DNA from: JABFSM01 sp963762545
Lineage (GTDB): Bacteria; Gemmatimonadota; Gemmatimonadetes; Gemmatimonadales; GWC2-71-9
Direction of reading: 5' to 3'
Assembly (NCBI GenBank): GCA_963762545.1
Contig: CAVXLC010000002.1
Location: forward strand, 744,001-808,000
Length of the DNA stretch: 64,000 nucleotides
This document shows, in pieces, positions 1 to 8,520 of the stretch. Under the pieces are notes generated by a model. The model made no database searches, was not told the DNA's origin, and was given only the letters and a program-made list of their open reading frames with translations. Position numbers and translations under genes: made by a program. The stretch's first letter is position 1. Each line of letters opens with the position of its first letter.

Positions 1-1013
1 CCCCTCTGATCGAGCTGCCGGGTCTCGCCGCGGCCCTGGGCCTCGGCGCGCTCTACCTCAAGGACGAGGGCCGCCGGTTCGGACTCGAGGCATTCAAGGC
101 GCTGGGCGCGTCGTGGGCGCTGCACCGGATTCGCCAGCGCCGCTCCGGTCCCATGACGGTTTCCACCGCCACGGACGGGAACCATGGGCGGGCGGTGGCC
201 TGGGCGGCCCGCCAGCTCGGGTTGCCGGCGGTGATCTTCATTCCGGCGCACGCGGCGCCCGCGCGGGTCGCCAGGATCCGGCGCGAGGGCGCCCGGGTGG
301 AGCTGGTCCTTGGCACCTATGACGACGCGGTGCGCCGCTGCGCGCTGGAGAGCGACCGGAACGGGTGGCAGGTCGTGGCGGACGTGGGGTACCAGGGATA
401 CCTCGATATTCCGAACCAGATCGTGGAGGGGTACGCGACGCTGTTCCAGGAAATCGACGAGCAGCTCGAGGCGGCCGGGCTGCCCGCGCCCAATCTGGTC
501 ATGGTACAGGCCGGGGTGGGCTCCCTGCTGCACGCCGCCGTGAATCACTATCGGGCCCGCACCGACCAGCCCATCATGGTGGCGGTCGAGCCGGTGCAGG
601 CGGACCCGCTGCTGGCCTCGATCAACACCGACGACGGCCGGCCGGCGCCCTCCCGGGGTCGCCAGGACTCCATCATGGCCGGCCTCAACTGCGGGAGCGT
701 GTCGCTGGCCGCCTGGCCGGCCGTCCGGCGCGGAGTCGAGCTGTTCATGACGGTCTCCGACCGCTTCGCCGCCGAGGCGATGCGCCGGCTGGCCCGTCCC
801 GTGGGCGGGGACCCTCCGGTGGTGGCCGGCGAATCGGGGGCGGCGGGCCTGGCCGGCCTGCTGGCATTGCGGGAGGCGTCCGAGCTCCGCTTTGCGCTGG
901 AGTTTCTCCGGCTGGGGCGGGCCACCCGGCTGCTGGTCATCAACACCGAGGGGGCGACCGACCCGGAGGGATACCGCCGGGTTGTTGAAGCAGACGATTC
1001 AGGACTAGGTTAA
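1..1013 (+). CDS. dpaL: Diaminopropionate ammonia-lyase, 5'-truncated by window edge
   Basis: PLP-dependent enzyme expected to convert 2,3-diaminopropionate to pyruvate and ammonia in the cytoplasm. The frame is open from base 3, so the start lies outside the window. The visible part begins with a KDEGRRFGLEAFKALG segment whose FKALG lysine (codon 96-98) is the likely Schiff-base residue, followed by ATDGNHGRAVAW, the phosphate/substrate-binding Asn-His-Gly stretch of the fold-type II family. The C-terminal half carries the GESG and NTEGATDP motifs typical of DpaL. It stops at 1011-1013, 44 bp before the kynurenine genes, on the same strand. Threonine deaminase-like relatives are the alternative, but ATDGNHG and the C-terminus favour DpaL. 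Confidence 0.85.
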   Translation, partial: PLIELPGLAAALGLGALYLKDEGRRFGLEAFKALGASWALHRIRQRRSGPMTVSTATDGNHGRAVAWAARQLGLPAVIFIPAHAAPARVARIRREGARVELVLGTYDDAVRRCALESDRNGWQVVADVGYQGYLDIPNQIVEGYATLFQEIDEQLEAAGLPAPNLVMVQAGVGSLLHAAVNHYRARTDQPIMVAVEPVQADPLLASINTDDGRPAPSRGRQDSIMAGLNCGSVSLAAWPAVRRGVELFMTVSDRFAAEAMRRLARPVGGDPPVVAGESGAAGLAGLLALREASELRFALEFLRLGRATRLLVINTEGATDPEGYRRVVEADDSGLG

Positions 1014-1057
1014 CCGTTCCCCGGGATACCGTCGCCCGTTTCCCTCAGGAGTCCCCC

Positions 1058-1594
1058 ATGTCGCTCATGCCTCCCATCAATCTCAAGCAGTGGATCGACG
1101 AGCACCGCGCGCTGCTCAAGCCGCCGGTCGGAAACAAGATGATCTGGCAGGATTCGGAGTTCATGGTGATGGCCGTGGGCGGCCCCAACCAGCGCAAGGA
1201 CTTCCACGTCGAGGACGGCGAGGAATTCTTCTATCAGGTGGAGGGAGACATCACCCTGCGGATCATCGAGAACGGCGCGGTGCGCGACATTCCCATTCGT
1301 CAGGGCGAGATGTTCCTCCTCCCGCCCAACATTCCCCACTCGCCCCAGCGTCCGGCCAACACCGTGGGGCTGGTGATCGAGCGGCGCCGGGCCGAGTCCG
1401 AGAAAGACCACCTGCGCTGGTTCTGCGAGCAGTGCGGCGAGATGCTCTACGACGCGAACTTCCAGCTGGTGGATCTGGGCAAGCAGCTCAAGCCGATCAT
1501 CGAGCAGTTCTACGGCGACGTCTCGCTCCGGACCTGCAAGAAGTGCGGGCACGTCATGCCGGTCCCCGCGCCGGCCGCCCCTGCCGCCAAGTAG
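1058..1594 (+). CDS. nbaC: 3-hydroxyanthranilate 3,4-dioxygenase
   Basis: Non-haem iron cupin enzyme that opens 3-hydroxyanthranilate to 2-amino-3-carboxymuconate semialdehyde. The 178-residue product has the usual bacterial length. The metal ligands are visible: His about 50 in DFHVEDGEEFF, Glu about 56, and His about 94 in NIPHSPQRP. The C-terminus has two CxxC knuckles (FCEQCGE and TCKKCGH) forming the rubredoxin-like second iron site of the bacterial enzyme. A Shine-Dalgarno-like AGGAG lies just before the ATG. Its stop TAG overlaps the GTG start of the ACMS decarboxylase, so the two steps are translationally coupled. Confidence 0.95.
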   Translation: MSLMPPINLKQWIDEHRALLKPPVGNKMIWQDSEFMVMAVGGPNQRKDFHVEDGEEFFYQVEGDITLRIIENGAVRDIPIRQGEMFLLPPNIPHSPQRPANTVGLVIERRRAESEKDHLRWFCEQCGEMLYDANFQLVDLGKQLKPIIEQFYGDVSLRTCKKCGHVMPVPAPAAPAAK

Positions 1595-2607
1595 TGCTCA
1601 CGATCGATCTCCATACCCACATCCTGCCCGAGTCGTGGCCGGACCTCGCGTCCCGCTACGGCTACGGCGGGTGGGTCTCGCTGGACCACCACATGCCCTG
1701 CCGTGCCAGGATGCTGGTCGACGGCAAGGTCTTCCGGGAGATCGGCGACAACTGCTGGTCGGCGCCGCAACGCCTGGCGGAGTGCGATCGCGACGGGGTG
1801 CACGTCCAGGTGCTGTCCACCGTGCCGGTGATGTTCAGCTACTGGGCCCGCCCGGCGGACGCGCTCGACCTGGCCCGGCTGCTCAACGACCACCTGGCCG
1901 AAACGGTGGCCCGCTATCCCCGGCGGTTCATCGGCCTCGGCACGGTTCCGCTCCAGGCACCCGAGCTGGCCGTGGCGGAGCTCACCCGGTGTGTCCGCGA
2001 CCTCGGGATGCCGGGAATCCAGATCGGGACCCATGTGGGCGAGTGGAACCTCGATCACCCGCTGCTGTTCCCGCTCTTCGAGGCCGCCGAGCGCCTCGGG
2101 GCGGCGGTCTTCGTCCATCCCTGGGACATGCTCGCGCCGGAGCGGATGGCCAAGTACTGGCTGCCGTGGCTGGTAGGGATGCCGACCGAAACGTCCCTGG
2201 CGATCTGCTCGGTGATCTTCGGCGGCGTGCTGGAGCGGCTGCCGCGGCTCCGCATCGGCTTTGCCCATGGCGGCGGGGCCTTTCCGGGCGGATTCGGCCG
2301 GATTCAGCACGGCTTTGACGCCCGCCCCGATCTGGTCGCGGTGGACAATCCCCATCCTCCCAGCGCGTATCTCCACCGCCTCTACGTGGATTCGCTCACC
2401 CACGACGCCGACGCGCTTCGTCTTCTGTTGCGGCTTCACGGCCCGTCGCGGGTCGCGCTCGGATCGGACTATCCGTTTCCCCTGGGCGAGTCTCCGCCCG
2501 GCGCGCTGATCGCCGGAATGACGGACCTCGATGCCACGACCCGCGCTCGGCTCCTGCATGGCACCGCGCTGGAATTCCTGAACCGGACCTGGGGGGACTT
2601 CGCGTGA
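1594..2607 (+). CDS. nbaD: 2-amino-3-carboxymuconate-6-semialdehyde decarboxylase (ACMSD)
   Basis: Amidohydrolase-superfamily decarboxylase that takes the 3-hydroxyanthranilate ring-opening product to 2-aminomuconate semialdehyde, diverting it from quinolinate and NAD. 337 residues, normal for ACMSD. Metal-binding motifs are in order: HTH at the N-terminus (DLHTHILP), His in FVHPWD near residue 175, FAHGGG, and the terminal Asp in LGSDYPFPLGE. The start is GTG at 1594, sharing a base with the previous stop; an in-frame opening further upstream is only a shadow of the dioxygenase gene. Its stop overlaps the kynureninase start. Confidence 0.93.
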   Translation: MLTIDLHTHILPESWPDLASRYGYGGWVSLDHHMPCRARMLVDGKVFREIGDNCWSAPQRLAECDRDGVHVQVLSTVPVMFSYWARPADALDLARLLNDHLAETVARYPRRFIGLGTVPLQAPELAVAELTRCVRDLGMPGIQIGTHVGEWNLDHPLLFPLFEAAERLGAAVFVHPWDMLAPERMAKYWLPWLVGMPTETSLAICSVIFGGVLERLPRLRIGFAHGGGAFPGGFGRIQHGFDARPDLVAVDNPHPPSAYLHRLYVDSLTHDADALRLLLRLHGPSRVALGSDYPFPLGESPPGALIAGMTDLDATTRARLLHGTALEFLNRTWGDFA

Positions 2608-3894
2608 GCGCCGGTGCCGGGGGCTACTCGGCCGAAGCGGGCTGGGCGCTGGAGCAGGACCGGGCCGATCCGCTGGCCTGGTGCCGGGAGCGGTTCGAGC
2701 TTCCATCCGGTCTCACGGGACATCCGCTGGCCTACTTCTGCGGTAACTCGCTGGGATTGATGCCGGGCTCGGTGCGCGACGCGGTTCAATCGGTGCTGGA
2801 CGACTGGAGTCGCCTGGGCGTGGACGCCCACCTGGACGCGAAGCGCGCCCTGGTATTCCTACCATGAATGGTTCCGCGAGCCCCTGGCCCGGGTGGTCGG
2901 CGCCCGCCCGGGCGAAGTGGTGGCGATGAATTCGCTCACGGTGAACCTGCACCTGATGCTGGCCTCGTTCTACCGGCCCACCCGGACCCGGTTCAAGATC
3001 CTGATCGAGGATGCGGCCTTCCCGTCGGACACCTACGCGGTGACATCGCATTTGGAAACCCGTGGCCAGGATCCGGCCCGCGCCCTGCTGCTGGCCCGGC
3101 CCCGCCCCGGGGAAGCCGTGTTGCGCACCGAGGACCTCGAGGCGCTGCTGGCGGAGCAGGGACACGAGATCGCCCTGGTGCTGCTCCCCGGGGTCCAGTA
3201 TCACACCGGCCAGCTGCTCGACCTGGCCAGGATCACGGCCGCCGCCCACCGGGCCGGCTGTACCGTGGGCTTCGACCTGGCCCACGCCGCAGGCAATGCC
3301 GAGCTGCGGCTGCATGACTGGAAGGTCGACTTCGCGGTCTGGTGCTCCTACAAGTACCTCAACGCCGGTCCCGGCGCGGTGGCCGGCTGCTTCGTGCACC
3401 AGCGCCATGGCGGATCGGGCCTGCCGCGGTTTGCCGGCTGGTGGGGCAACGACCCGGCCACGCGGTTCCGCATGCATCTCAATTCCACCTTCGTCCCGGT
3501 CGAGGGCGCGGAGGGCTGGCAGCTCAGCAACCCGCCCATCCTCGCGATGGCGCCGCTGCGGGCCGCCCTCGAGATCTTCGACCAGGCCGGGATGGCGTCG
3601 CTCCGCGCCAAGTCGGAGCGGCTGACCGGGTATCTGGAGTTTCTCCTCCGCGGGATTCCACATGCGCCGTTCGATCTCGTCACACCGAGCGACCCTGGCG
3701 CGCGCGGCTGCCAGCTTTCGATCCGCAATCCCGGCGCGGAGGAGCTGGTTGCCATTCTTCGACGGACCCACGGCATCGTGGGAGACTACCGCGCCCCGGA
3801 CGTGATCCGGCTGGCGCCGGTGCCGTCCTACAACACCTTTCACGAGGTGTGGCGGGTGGGGCGGGCGCTGGCCGGCCTCACCCCGCGAGCATGA
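2604..3894 (+). CDS. kynU: Kynureninase, interrupted by a +1 frameshift
   Basis: PLP enzyme splitting 3-hydroxykynurenine (or kynurenine) into 3-hydroxyanthranilate and alanine. Translation from ATG 2604 gives a kynureninase N-terminus (YFCGNSLGLMP) and stops at 2865-2867. The rest of the protein (WYSYHEWFREPLARVVGARPG onward) continues in the next frame from about 2851 to 3894. Removing one C from the CCC at 2848-2850 restores a single frame of about 429 residues, the normal length. The PLP lysine motif SYKYLNAGPG (near 3346-3372) is intact and preceded by FDLAHAAGN. All flanking pathway genes are intact, so an assembly error is at least as likely as a real mutation. Confidence 0.88.
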
Positions 3895-5207
3895 CCGACT
3901 TCATCGTTGCCGGGGCGGGGCTGGGCGGGTCGCTCATGGCGGCGCTGCTGGGGCGGGCGGGACACCGGGTCCTGGTCCTGGAGCGCCGGGCCGATCCGCG
4001 GACCGGTACCGTCGAGGCGGGGCGCTCGATCAACCTGGCCATTTCGGAGCGGGGATTGTACGCCCTCTCCCGCCTGGGTCTCAGCGACACGATCCTCCGG
4101 ATCGCCACACCGCTGCACGGCCGCATGATCCATCCGGTGCAGGGGCCGCTCGCCTTTCAGCGCTATGGCCGGAAGGGCCAGTCCATCAACTCCATCTCCC
4201 GCGCCGCCCTCAACCAGGTGCTGCTGGACGCGGCGGAGGGCTCCGGCGCGGTCCGGGTCCGGTTCGGGCGGCGCTGCAGCGAGCTCGACCTCGACGGGGG
4301 AGTCATCGTGAGCGTGGATGCTTCCAGCGGGCTCGATCCCGATCGCCACACCGGGGTGATCCTCGGGGCCGACGGCGCGTATTCGGCGGTGCGGGGGCAG
4401 CTGCAGCGCCGGGAGCGCTACGATTTCAGCCAGGATTACCTGGAGCACGGCTACAAGGAGCTGTCCATTCCGCCGGGGCCGGGGGGCGCGCACCGCCTCG
4501 ATCCCAACGCGCTCCATATCTGGCCGCGGGGCGGGTACATGATGATGGCGATGGCCAACGTCGACGGTTCGTTCACCGTGACCCTGTACCTCGGGTTCGA
4601 CGGCCCCGACAGCTTTGCGGAGCTCGGCACGCCGGAGGCGGTCGAGCGATTCTTCGGCCGGGAGTTTCCCGACGCGGGCCCCCTGATTCCCGGCCTGGCG
4701 CAGGCGTTCCTGGCAAACCCCACCGGCTCGCTGGTGACCATTCGCAGCCGGCCCTGGCACATCGGGGGCCGGGTGGCACTGCTGGGTGACGCCTGCCACG
4801 CGATCGTGCCGTTCTTCGGGCAGGGGGCCAATGCCGCCTTCGAGGACTGTCTGGCCCTCGATGCGGCGCTCGGGCGGCATCCGGCGGACCTCGCCCGCGC
4901 CTTCGACGAGTACGAAGTCGAGCGTCGCCCCAACGCCGACGCGATCGCGGATCTCGCGCTGGCCAATTTCCAGGAAATGCGGGACCGGGTGGCCTCGCCC
5001 CTGTTCCGGTTCGAGAAGCGGGTCCAGGCGCTGGTGCACCGGCTATTTCCCCGCTGGTTCATCCCGCTCTACACCATGATCTCCTTCACCCGAATTCCCT
5101 ACGCCCGGGCCCGCCGCCGGGCCCGCTTGCAGGCGCGGGTGGTTCGGGGCGTTCTTGGGCTGGTGCTGGCGGGCGCGCTGATCGCCGGGTGGCTGCTCCT
5201 GCGCTGA
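3891..5207 (+). CDS. kmo: Kynurenine 3-monooxygenase
   Basis: FAD-dependent hydroxylase making 3-hydroxykynurenine from kynurenine with NADPH and O2. The 438-residue protein starts at an ATG overlapping the kynU stop (ATGA). It has an N-terminal GAGLGGS dinucleotide-binding loop, the GRSINLAISERG stretch specific to KMO, and the second FAD motif GDACHAIVPFFGQGANAAFEDC around residue 300. The C-terminus ends in a hydrophobic segment (GLVLAGALIAGWLLL), resembling the membrane anchor of mitochondrial KMO. An open frame extending upstream to 3342 is antisense-type coincidence over kynU, not an N-terminal extension. Confidence 0.94.
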   Translation: MTDFIVAGAGLGGSLMAALLGRAGHRVLVLERRADPRTGTVEAGRSINLAISERGLYALSRLGLSDTILRIATPLHGRMIHPVQGPLAFQRYGRKGQSINSISRAALNQVLLDAAEGSGAVRVRFGRRCSELDLDGGVIVSVDASSGLDPDRHTGVILGADGAYSAVRGQLQRRERYDFSQDYLEHGYKELSIPPGPGGAHRLDPNALHIWPRGGYMMMAMANVDGSFTVTLYLGFDGPDSFAELGTPEAVERFFGREFPDAGPLIPGLAQAFLANPTGSLVTIRSRPWHIGGRVALLGDACHAIVPFFGQGANAAFEDCLALDAALGRHPADLARAFDEYEVERRPNADAIADLALANFQEMRDRVASPLFRFEKRVQALVHRLFPRWFIPLYTMISFTRIPYARARRRARLQARVVRGVLGLVLAGALIAGWLLLR

Positions 5208-5236
5208 ATGCCCGCATACCCTCACCGTGAAGTGCC

Positions 5237-6019
5237 ATGGCGCTGACCTACGCAGGCTACCTCCATCTTCCCGAGCTGCTCGAGCTCCAGGAACCTCGCT
5301 CCACACCGCCGGAACACGACGAGATGCTGTTCATCGTGATCCACCAGGTGTACGAGCTCTGGTTCAAGCTGATCCTGCATGAGACCGAAAAGGTCACACG
5401 GGATTTCTCCGCCAACGATCTGTACGGCGCCGTCGCCACCTGGAAGCGGCTCCGCACGATTCTCAAGACCCTGGTGGCGCAGGTCGACATCCTGGAGACG
5501 ATGACCCCGCTCTCCTTCTCCTCGTTCCGGAGCCGCCTCGATACGGCCTCGGGCTTCCAGTCGTACCAGTTCCGGGAGATGGAGTTCCTCTACGGCTACA
5601 AGCGGGCCGAGGTGGCCGGCGCCATTCCCGAGCGGGCCACCCAGCGGGCCCGGGCCGAACAGCGCCTGCTCGAGCCCACCGTGGTGGACGCCTTCTACGA
5701 CTTCCTGGCGCAGCGGGGGGTCCGCATCCCGGCTGACCTCCGGGCCAAACCGGTCAGCGAGCCCACCCGCGCCAGCGAAGCGCTCCAGGAGGAGCTGCTG
5801 CGGATCTATCACCAGCAGCCGGAGCTGGTCATTCTCTTCGAGTTGATGACCGATTTCGACGAGGGTCTTCAGGAATGGCGCTACCGCCACATCAAGCTGG
5901 TGGAACGCACCATCGGCGCGAAGCAGGGTACCGGCGGCTCCCTCGGGGTCGAGTTCCTGAAGCAGTCGTTGTGGAAGCCGCTGTTTCCGGACCTGTGGGC
6001 CATCCGGCATCGGATGTAG
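5237..6019 (+). CDS. kynA: Tryptophan 2,3-dioxygenase
   Basis: Haem enzyme committing tryptophan to the kynurenine pathway by forming N-formylkynurenine. The 260 residues cover the whole bacterial enzyme. The distal-site motif FIVIHQVYELWFK holds the substrate-interacting His; YQFREMEFLYGYK holds the Arg that binds the carboxylate; WRYRHIKLVERTIG supplies the proximal haem His; GTGGSLGVEFL is the C-terminal substrate loop. It lies 29 bp after kmo and 52 bp before the formamidase, so the first three enzymes are contiguous although the pathway order is not kept. Confidence 0.95.
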   Translation: MALTYAGYLHLPELLELQEPRSTPPEHDEMLFIVIHQVYELWFKLILHETEKVTRDFSANDLYGAVATWKRLRTILKTLVAQVDILETMTPLSFSSFRSRLDTASGFQSYQFREMEFLYGYKRAEVAGAIPERATQRARAEQRLLEPTVVDAFYDFLAQRGVRIPADLRAKPVSEPTRASEALQEELLRIYHQQPELVILFELMTDFDEGLQEWRYRHIKLVERTIGAKQGTGGSLGVEFLKQSLWKPLFPDLWAIRHRM

Positions 6020-6071
6020 CGCCGGTCCGGCGACCGGCGCGGAAACGGAGCGACGCCGTGCGTGATAGCCG

Positions 6072-6692
6072 ATGCTGATTGATATCTCCCCGCCGCTCGG
6101 GCCCTCCCTTGCGGTGTGGCCGGGCGATTCGCCGCTGACTCGCGAGGTGCTCCAGGACCTCGCGCGCGGGGACAGCGTCACCCTGTCCACCCTTCGGGCC
6201 ACGGTCCACCTCGGCGCCCACGCGGATGCACCGAGCCACTACGGCCCGGGTGCAGCCGATATTTCCGGGCGCGCGCTGGAGCTGTACCTGGGGCCCTGCG
6301 AGGTCCGGCGGGTCGCGGTGCCCCGGGGTGGGTGTATCACACCGGATCTGCTGGCCGGACCGTCCCTGGCCCCGCGGATTCTTTTTGCCACGGGCACCTA
6401 TCCCGACCCGCAGCGCTTCAACGAGGACTTCGCGGCGTTGTCGCCCGGGCTGGTGGACCTTCTCCATGCGTCGGGCGTGCGCCTGGTGGGCATCGACACC
6501 CCCAGCGTGGATCCCTTCGCGTCGAAGGATCTTCCGGCACACCGGCGGATCCTCGCGCACGACATGGCGATTCTCGAAGGGCTGGTCCTGGAGCACGTTC
6601 CGGAGGGGCTGTACGAGCTGATCGCGCTGCCGCTTCGGCTCACCGGCTTCGACGCGAGCCCGGTGCGCGCGGTCCTCAGACCGTTGCGATGA
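6072..6692 (+). CDS. kynB: Kynurenine formamidase (cyclase family)
   Basis: Metal-dependent hydrolase that removes formate from N-formylkynurenine. 206 residues, normal for bacterial KynB. The zinc-binding signature appears as HLGAHADAPSHY near residues 50-60, and the family motif GIDTPSVDPFASKDLPAH lies in the C-terminal third; LIALPLRLTGFDASPVRA is the typical ending. It is the last plus-strand gene of the island and converges on the deaminase gene, with the two coding ends overlapping by 17 bp. This rules out a conventional intergenic terminator between them. Confidence 0.93.
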   Translation: MLIDISPPLGPSLAVWPGDSPLTREVLQDLARGDSVTLSTLRATVHLGAHADAPSHYGPGAADISGRALELYLGPCEVRRVAVPRGGCITPDLLAGPSLAPRILFATGTYPDPQRFNEDFAALSPGLVDLLHASGVRLVGIDTPSVDPFASKDLPAHRRILAHDMAILEGLVLEHVPEGLYELIALPLRLTGFDASPVRAVLRPLR

Positions 6693-7074
6693 CCTTGAGC
6701 TCGATGGCGATCGGCGTGGGCAGCCGGCCCACCTCCACGGTGGTGCGCGCGGGCTGATGGTCGGGAAAGGCCTCCGCGTACAGCCGGTTCAGCGTCGAGA
6801 AATCCCGCTTCATGTCGGTGAGAAACACGGTCACGTCGACGATCCGGTCCCACGACGATCCCGCCTCCTCCAGCACGATCCGCAGATTTGCGAACACCTG
6901 ACGGCACTGCCGCTCGAAATCGTAGGAGGCCACGTCGCCGTCGGCGTTCAGGGTCACTCCGGGCACTCCGGGGACGCCGCGCACCCGGGGGCCCAGTCCG
7001 GAGAGAAACAGCAGGTTGCCGACCCGGCGGAACGGCGGATAGGGCCCGACCGGTTCCGGCGCTCGGCTGCTCAC
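6676..7074 (-). CDS. nbaF: RidA/YjgF-family protein, likely 2-aminomuconate deaminase
   Basis: A 132-residue RidA-family protein. The family Arg is present in PARTTVEVGRLPTP, and the C-terminal IAIELKVIATV strand is typical. The GTG start at 7074 overlaps the dehydrogenase stop (GTGA), so it is coupled to the gene supplying 2-aminomuconate. In the 2-nitrobenzoate pathway of Pseudomonas the equivalent gene nbaF, also of this family, hydrolyses 2-aminomuconate to 4-oxalocrotonate. The assignment of that substrate rests on context; a generic enamine/imine deaminase role is the alternative. The long upstream extension of its open frame is a shadow of the dehydrogenase gene. Confidence 0.82.
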   Translation of the reverse strand: MSSRAPEPVGPYPPFRRVGNLLFLSGLGPRVRGVPGVPGVTLNADGDVASYDFERQCRQVFANLRIVLEEAGSSWDRIVDVTVFLTDMKRDFSTLNRLYAEAFPDHQPARTTVEVGRLPTPIAIELKVIATV

Positions 7075-8516
7075 AGCTTGACGCACACGTTCTTGGCCTC
7101 GGTGAAAAACCGGAGCGCTTCGTCGCCGCCTTCCCGGCCCATCCCGCTCTGCCGCATCCCGCCGAAGGGAACCCGGAGGTCCCGGAACAGCCAGGTGTTG
7201 ATCCACACCGTGCCGCAGGCGATTCGATCCGCCATCCGGTGGGCCCGGGTGACGTCCCCGGTCCACAGCGATGCGGCCAGGCCATAGGGACTGTCGTTGG
7301 CCAGGCGCAGCGCCTCCTCCTCGTCGCGGAACGGGGTGACGGTCACCACGGGGCCGAAGATCTCCTCCTGGTTGACCCGGCAATCCATCGGCAGCCCGGT
7401 GATGACCGTTGGCGCCACGAAGAATCCGTCGCGGCATCGGGCGGGCAGCTCGGCCGGCCGGGTGCCGCCGGTGAGGATAGTGCCTCCCTCGGCCCGCGCC
7501 AGCTCGATGTACGCCTCGATCTTGGCGCGATGGCCCGCCGAGATGACCGCGCCGACATCGGTCCATTCGTCCTTGGGGTCGCCGATCATGAGGGAGCGGG
7601 CACCCTCGACGAAGCGGTCCAGGAACCGGTCCAGGACCGACGCCTCGACCAGAATCCGGGAGCCGCAGAGGCAGATCTGGCCCTGGTTGGTGAACGCCGA
7701 GCGCAGGATGCCGGGCAGCGCCTCGTCGAAGTCGGCGTCCGCGAATAGGAGGGTAGGATTTTTTCCGCCCATTTCGAGCGTCAGCTTCTTGAAGGCGGGG
7801 GCGGCCGCGGCCGCGATGCTCCGGCCGGTCGCGGTGCCCCCGGTGAAGGAGACGGTCGAGACGTCCGGGTGGCCGACCAGTGCCGCCCCCGCCTCGGCGC
7901 CCGCGCCATGCACGATGTTCAGGACGCCCGGGGGCAGTCCCGCCCGGGCGCACAGCTCGCCGAGCATGGCGGCGGTCAACGGAGTGAGCTCCGATGGCTT
8001 GGCGACCGCGGTGTTCCCGGTGGCGAGCGCGGGCGCAATCTTCCAGGACAACAGGTAGAGGGGAAGATTCCAGGGTGAGATGAGCCCGGCCACTCCGCGG
8101 GGCCGCCGGATCGTGTAGTTGAGCGCGGCCCGGTCGGTCAGGTGGGCTTCGGAGGCGTCGTGAAGTACCGCGGTGGCAAAGAATCGGAAATTGGCCGAGG
8201 CGCGAGGGATGTCGAGGGATCGGGCCAGGGCGACCGGCTTGCCGGTGTCGAGGGATTCCGCTTGGGCCAGCTCCTCGAGAGCGGCATCGATCAGATCGGC
8301 GATCCGCAGCAGCACGCCGGAACGGAATGCCGCCGGCGCGTCCGACCAGGCCGGAAAGGCGGCGGCGGCCGCGGCCACCGCCCGGTCCACGTCCGAGGCG
8401 TCGCCGGCGGGCACCCGGGCGAAGGCCGCACCGGTGGCCGGCTCCAGCACGTCGAGGTAACGCCCCGCGGCGGGAGGAACCTGCTGGCCCGCGATGTAGT
8501 GCGTGAGGGTGCGCAC
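7071..8516 (-). CDS. nbaE: 2-aminomuconic 6-semialdehyde dehydrogenase
   Basis: NAD-dependent aldehyde dehydrogenase, 481 residues, oxidising 2-aminomuconate semialdehyde to 2-aminomuconate. Visible landmarks are the SPWNLPLYLLSWK cofactor segment, the LEMGGKNP general-base Glu, the nucleophile in GQICLCGSRI, and EEIFGPVVTV near the C-terminus. The GxxxGQICLCGSR context and FGGMRQSGMGREGG are typical of the hydroxymuconic/aminomuconic semialdehyde subgroup. It sits between the SDR (4 bp spacing) and the deaminase (overlap). Substrate is assigned from subgroup motifs plus position in the pathway island. Confidence 0.88.
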   Translation of the reverse strand: MRTLTHYIAGQQVPPAAGRYLDVLEPATGAAFARVPAGDASDVDRAVAAAAAAFPAWSDAPAAFRSGVLLRIADLIDAALEELAQAESLDTGKPVALARSLDIPRASANFRFFATAVLHDASEAHLTDRAALNYTIRRPRGVAGLISPWNLPLYLLSWKIAPALATGNTAVAKPSELTPLTAAMLGELCARAGLPPGVLNIVHGAGAEAGAALVGHPDVSTVSFTGGTATGRSIAAAAAPAFKKLTLEMGGKNPTLLFADADFDEALPGILRSAFTNQGQICLCGSRILVEASVLDRFLDRFVEGARSLMIGDPKDEWTDVGAVISAGHRAKIEAYIELARAEGGTILTGGTRPAELPARCRDGFFVAPTVITGLPMDCRVNQEEIFGPVVTVTPFRDEEEALRLANDSPYGLAASLWTGDVTRAHRMADRIACGTVWINTWLFRDLRVPFGGMRQSGMGREGGDEALRFFTEAKNVCVKL

Positions 8517-8520
8517 CGGA

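Noticed and set aside
2848..2850. Programmed frameshift in kynureninase
   Set aside because: No slippery sequence, stimulatory structure or known precedent in the family; an extra base is simpler.
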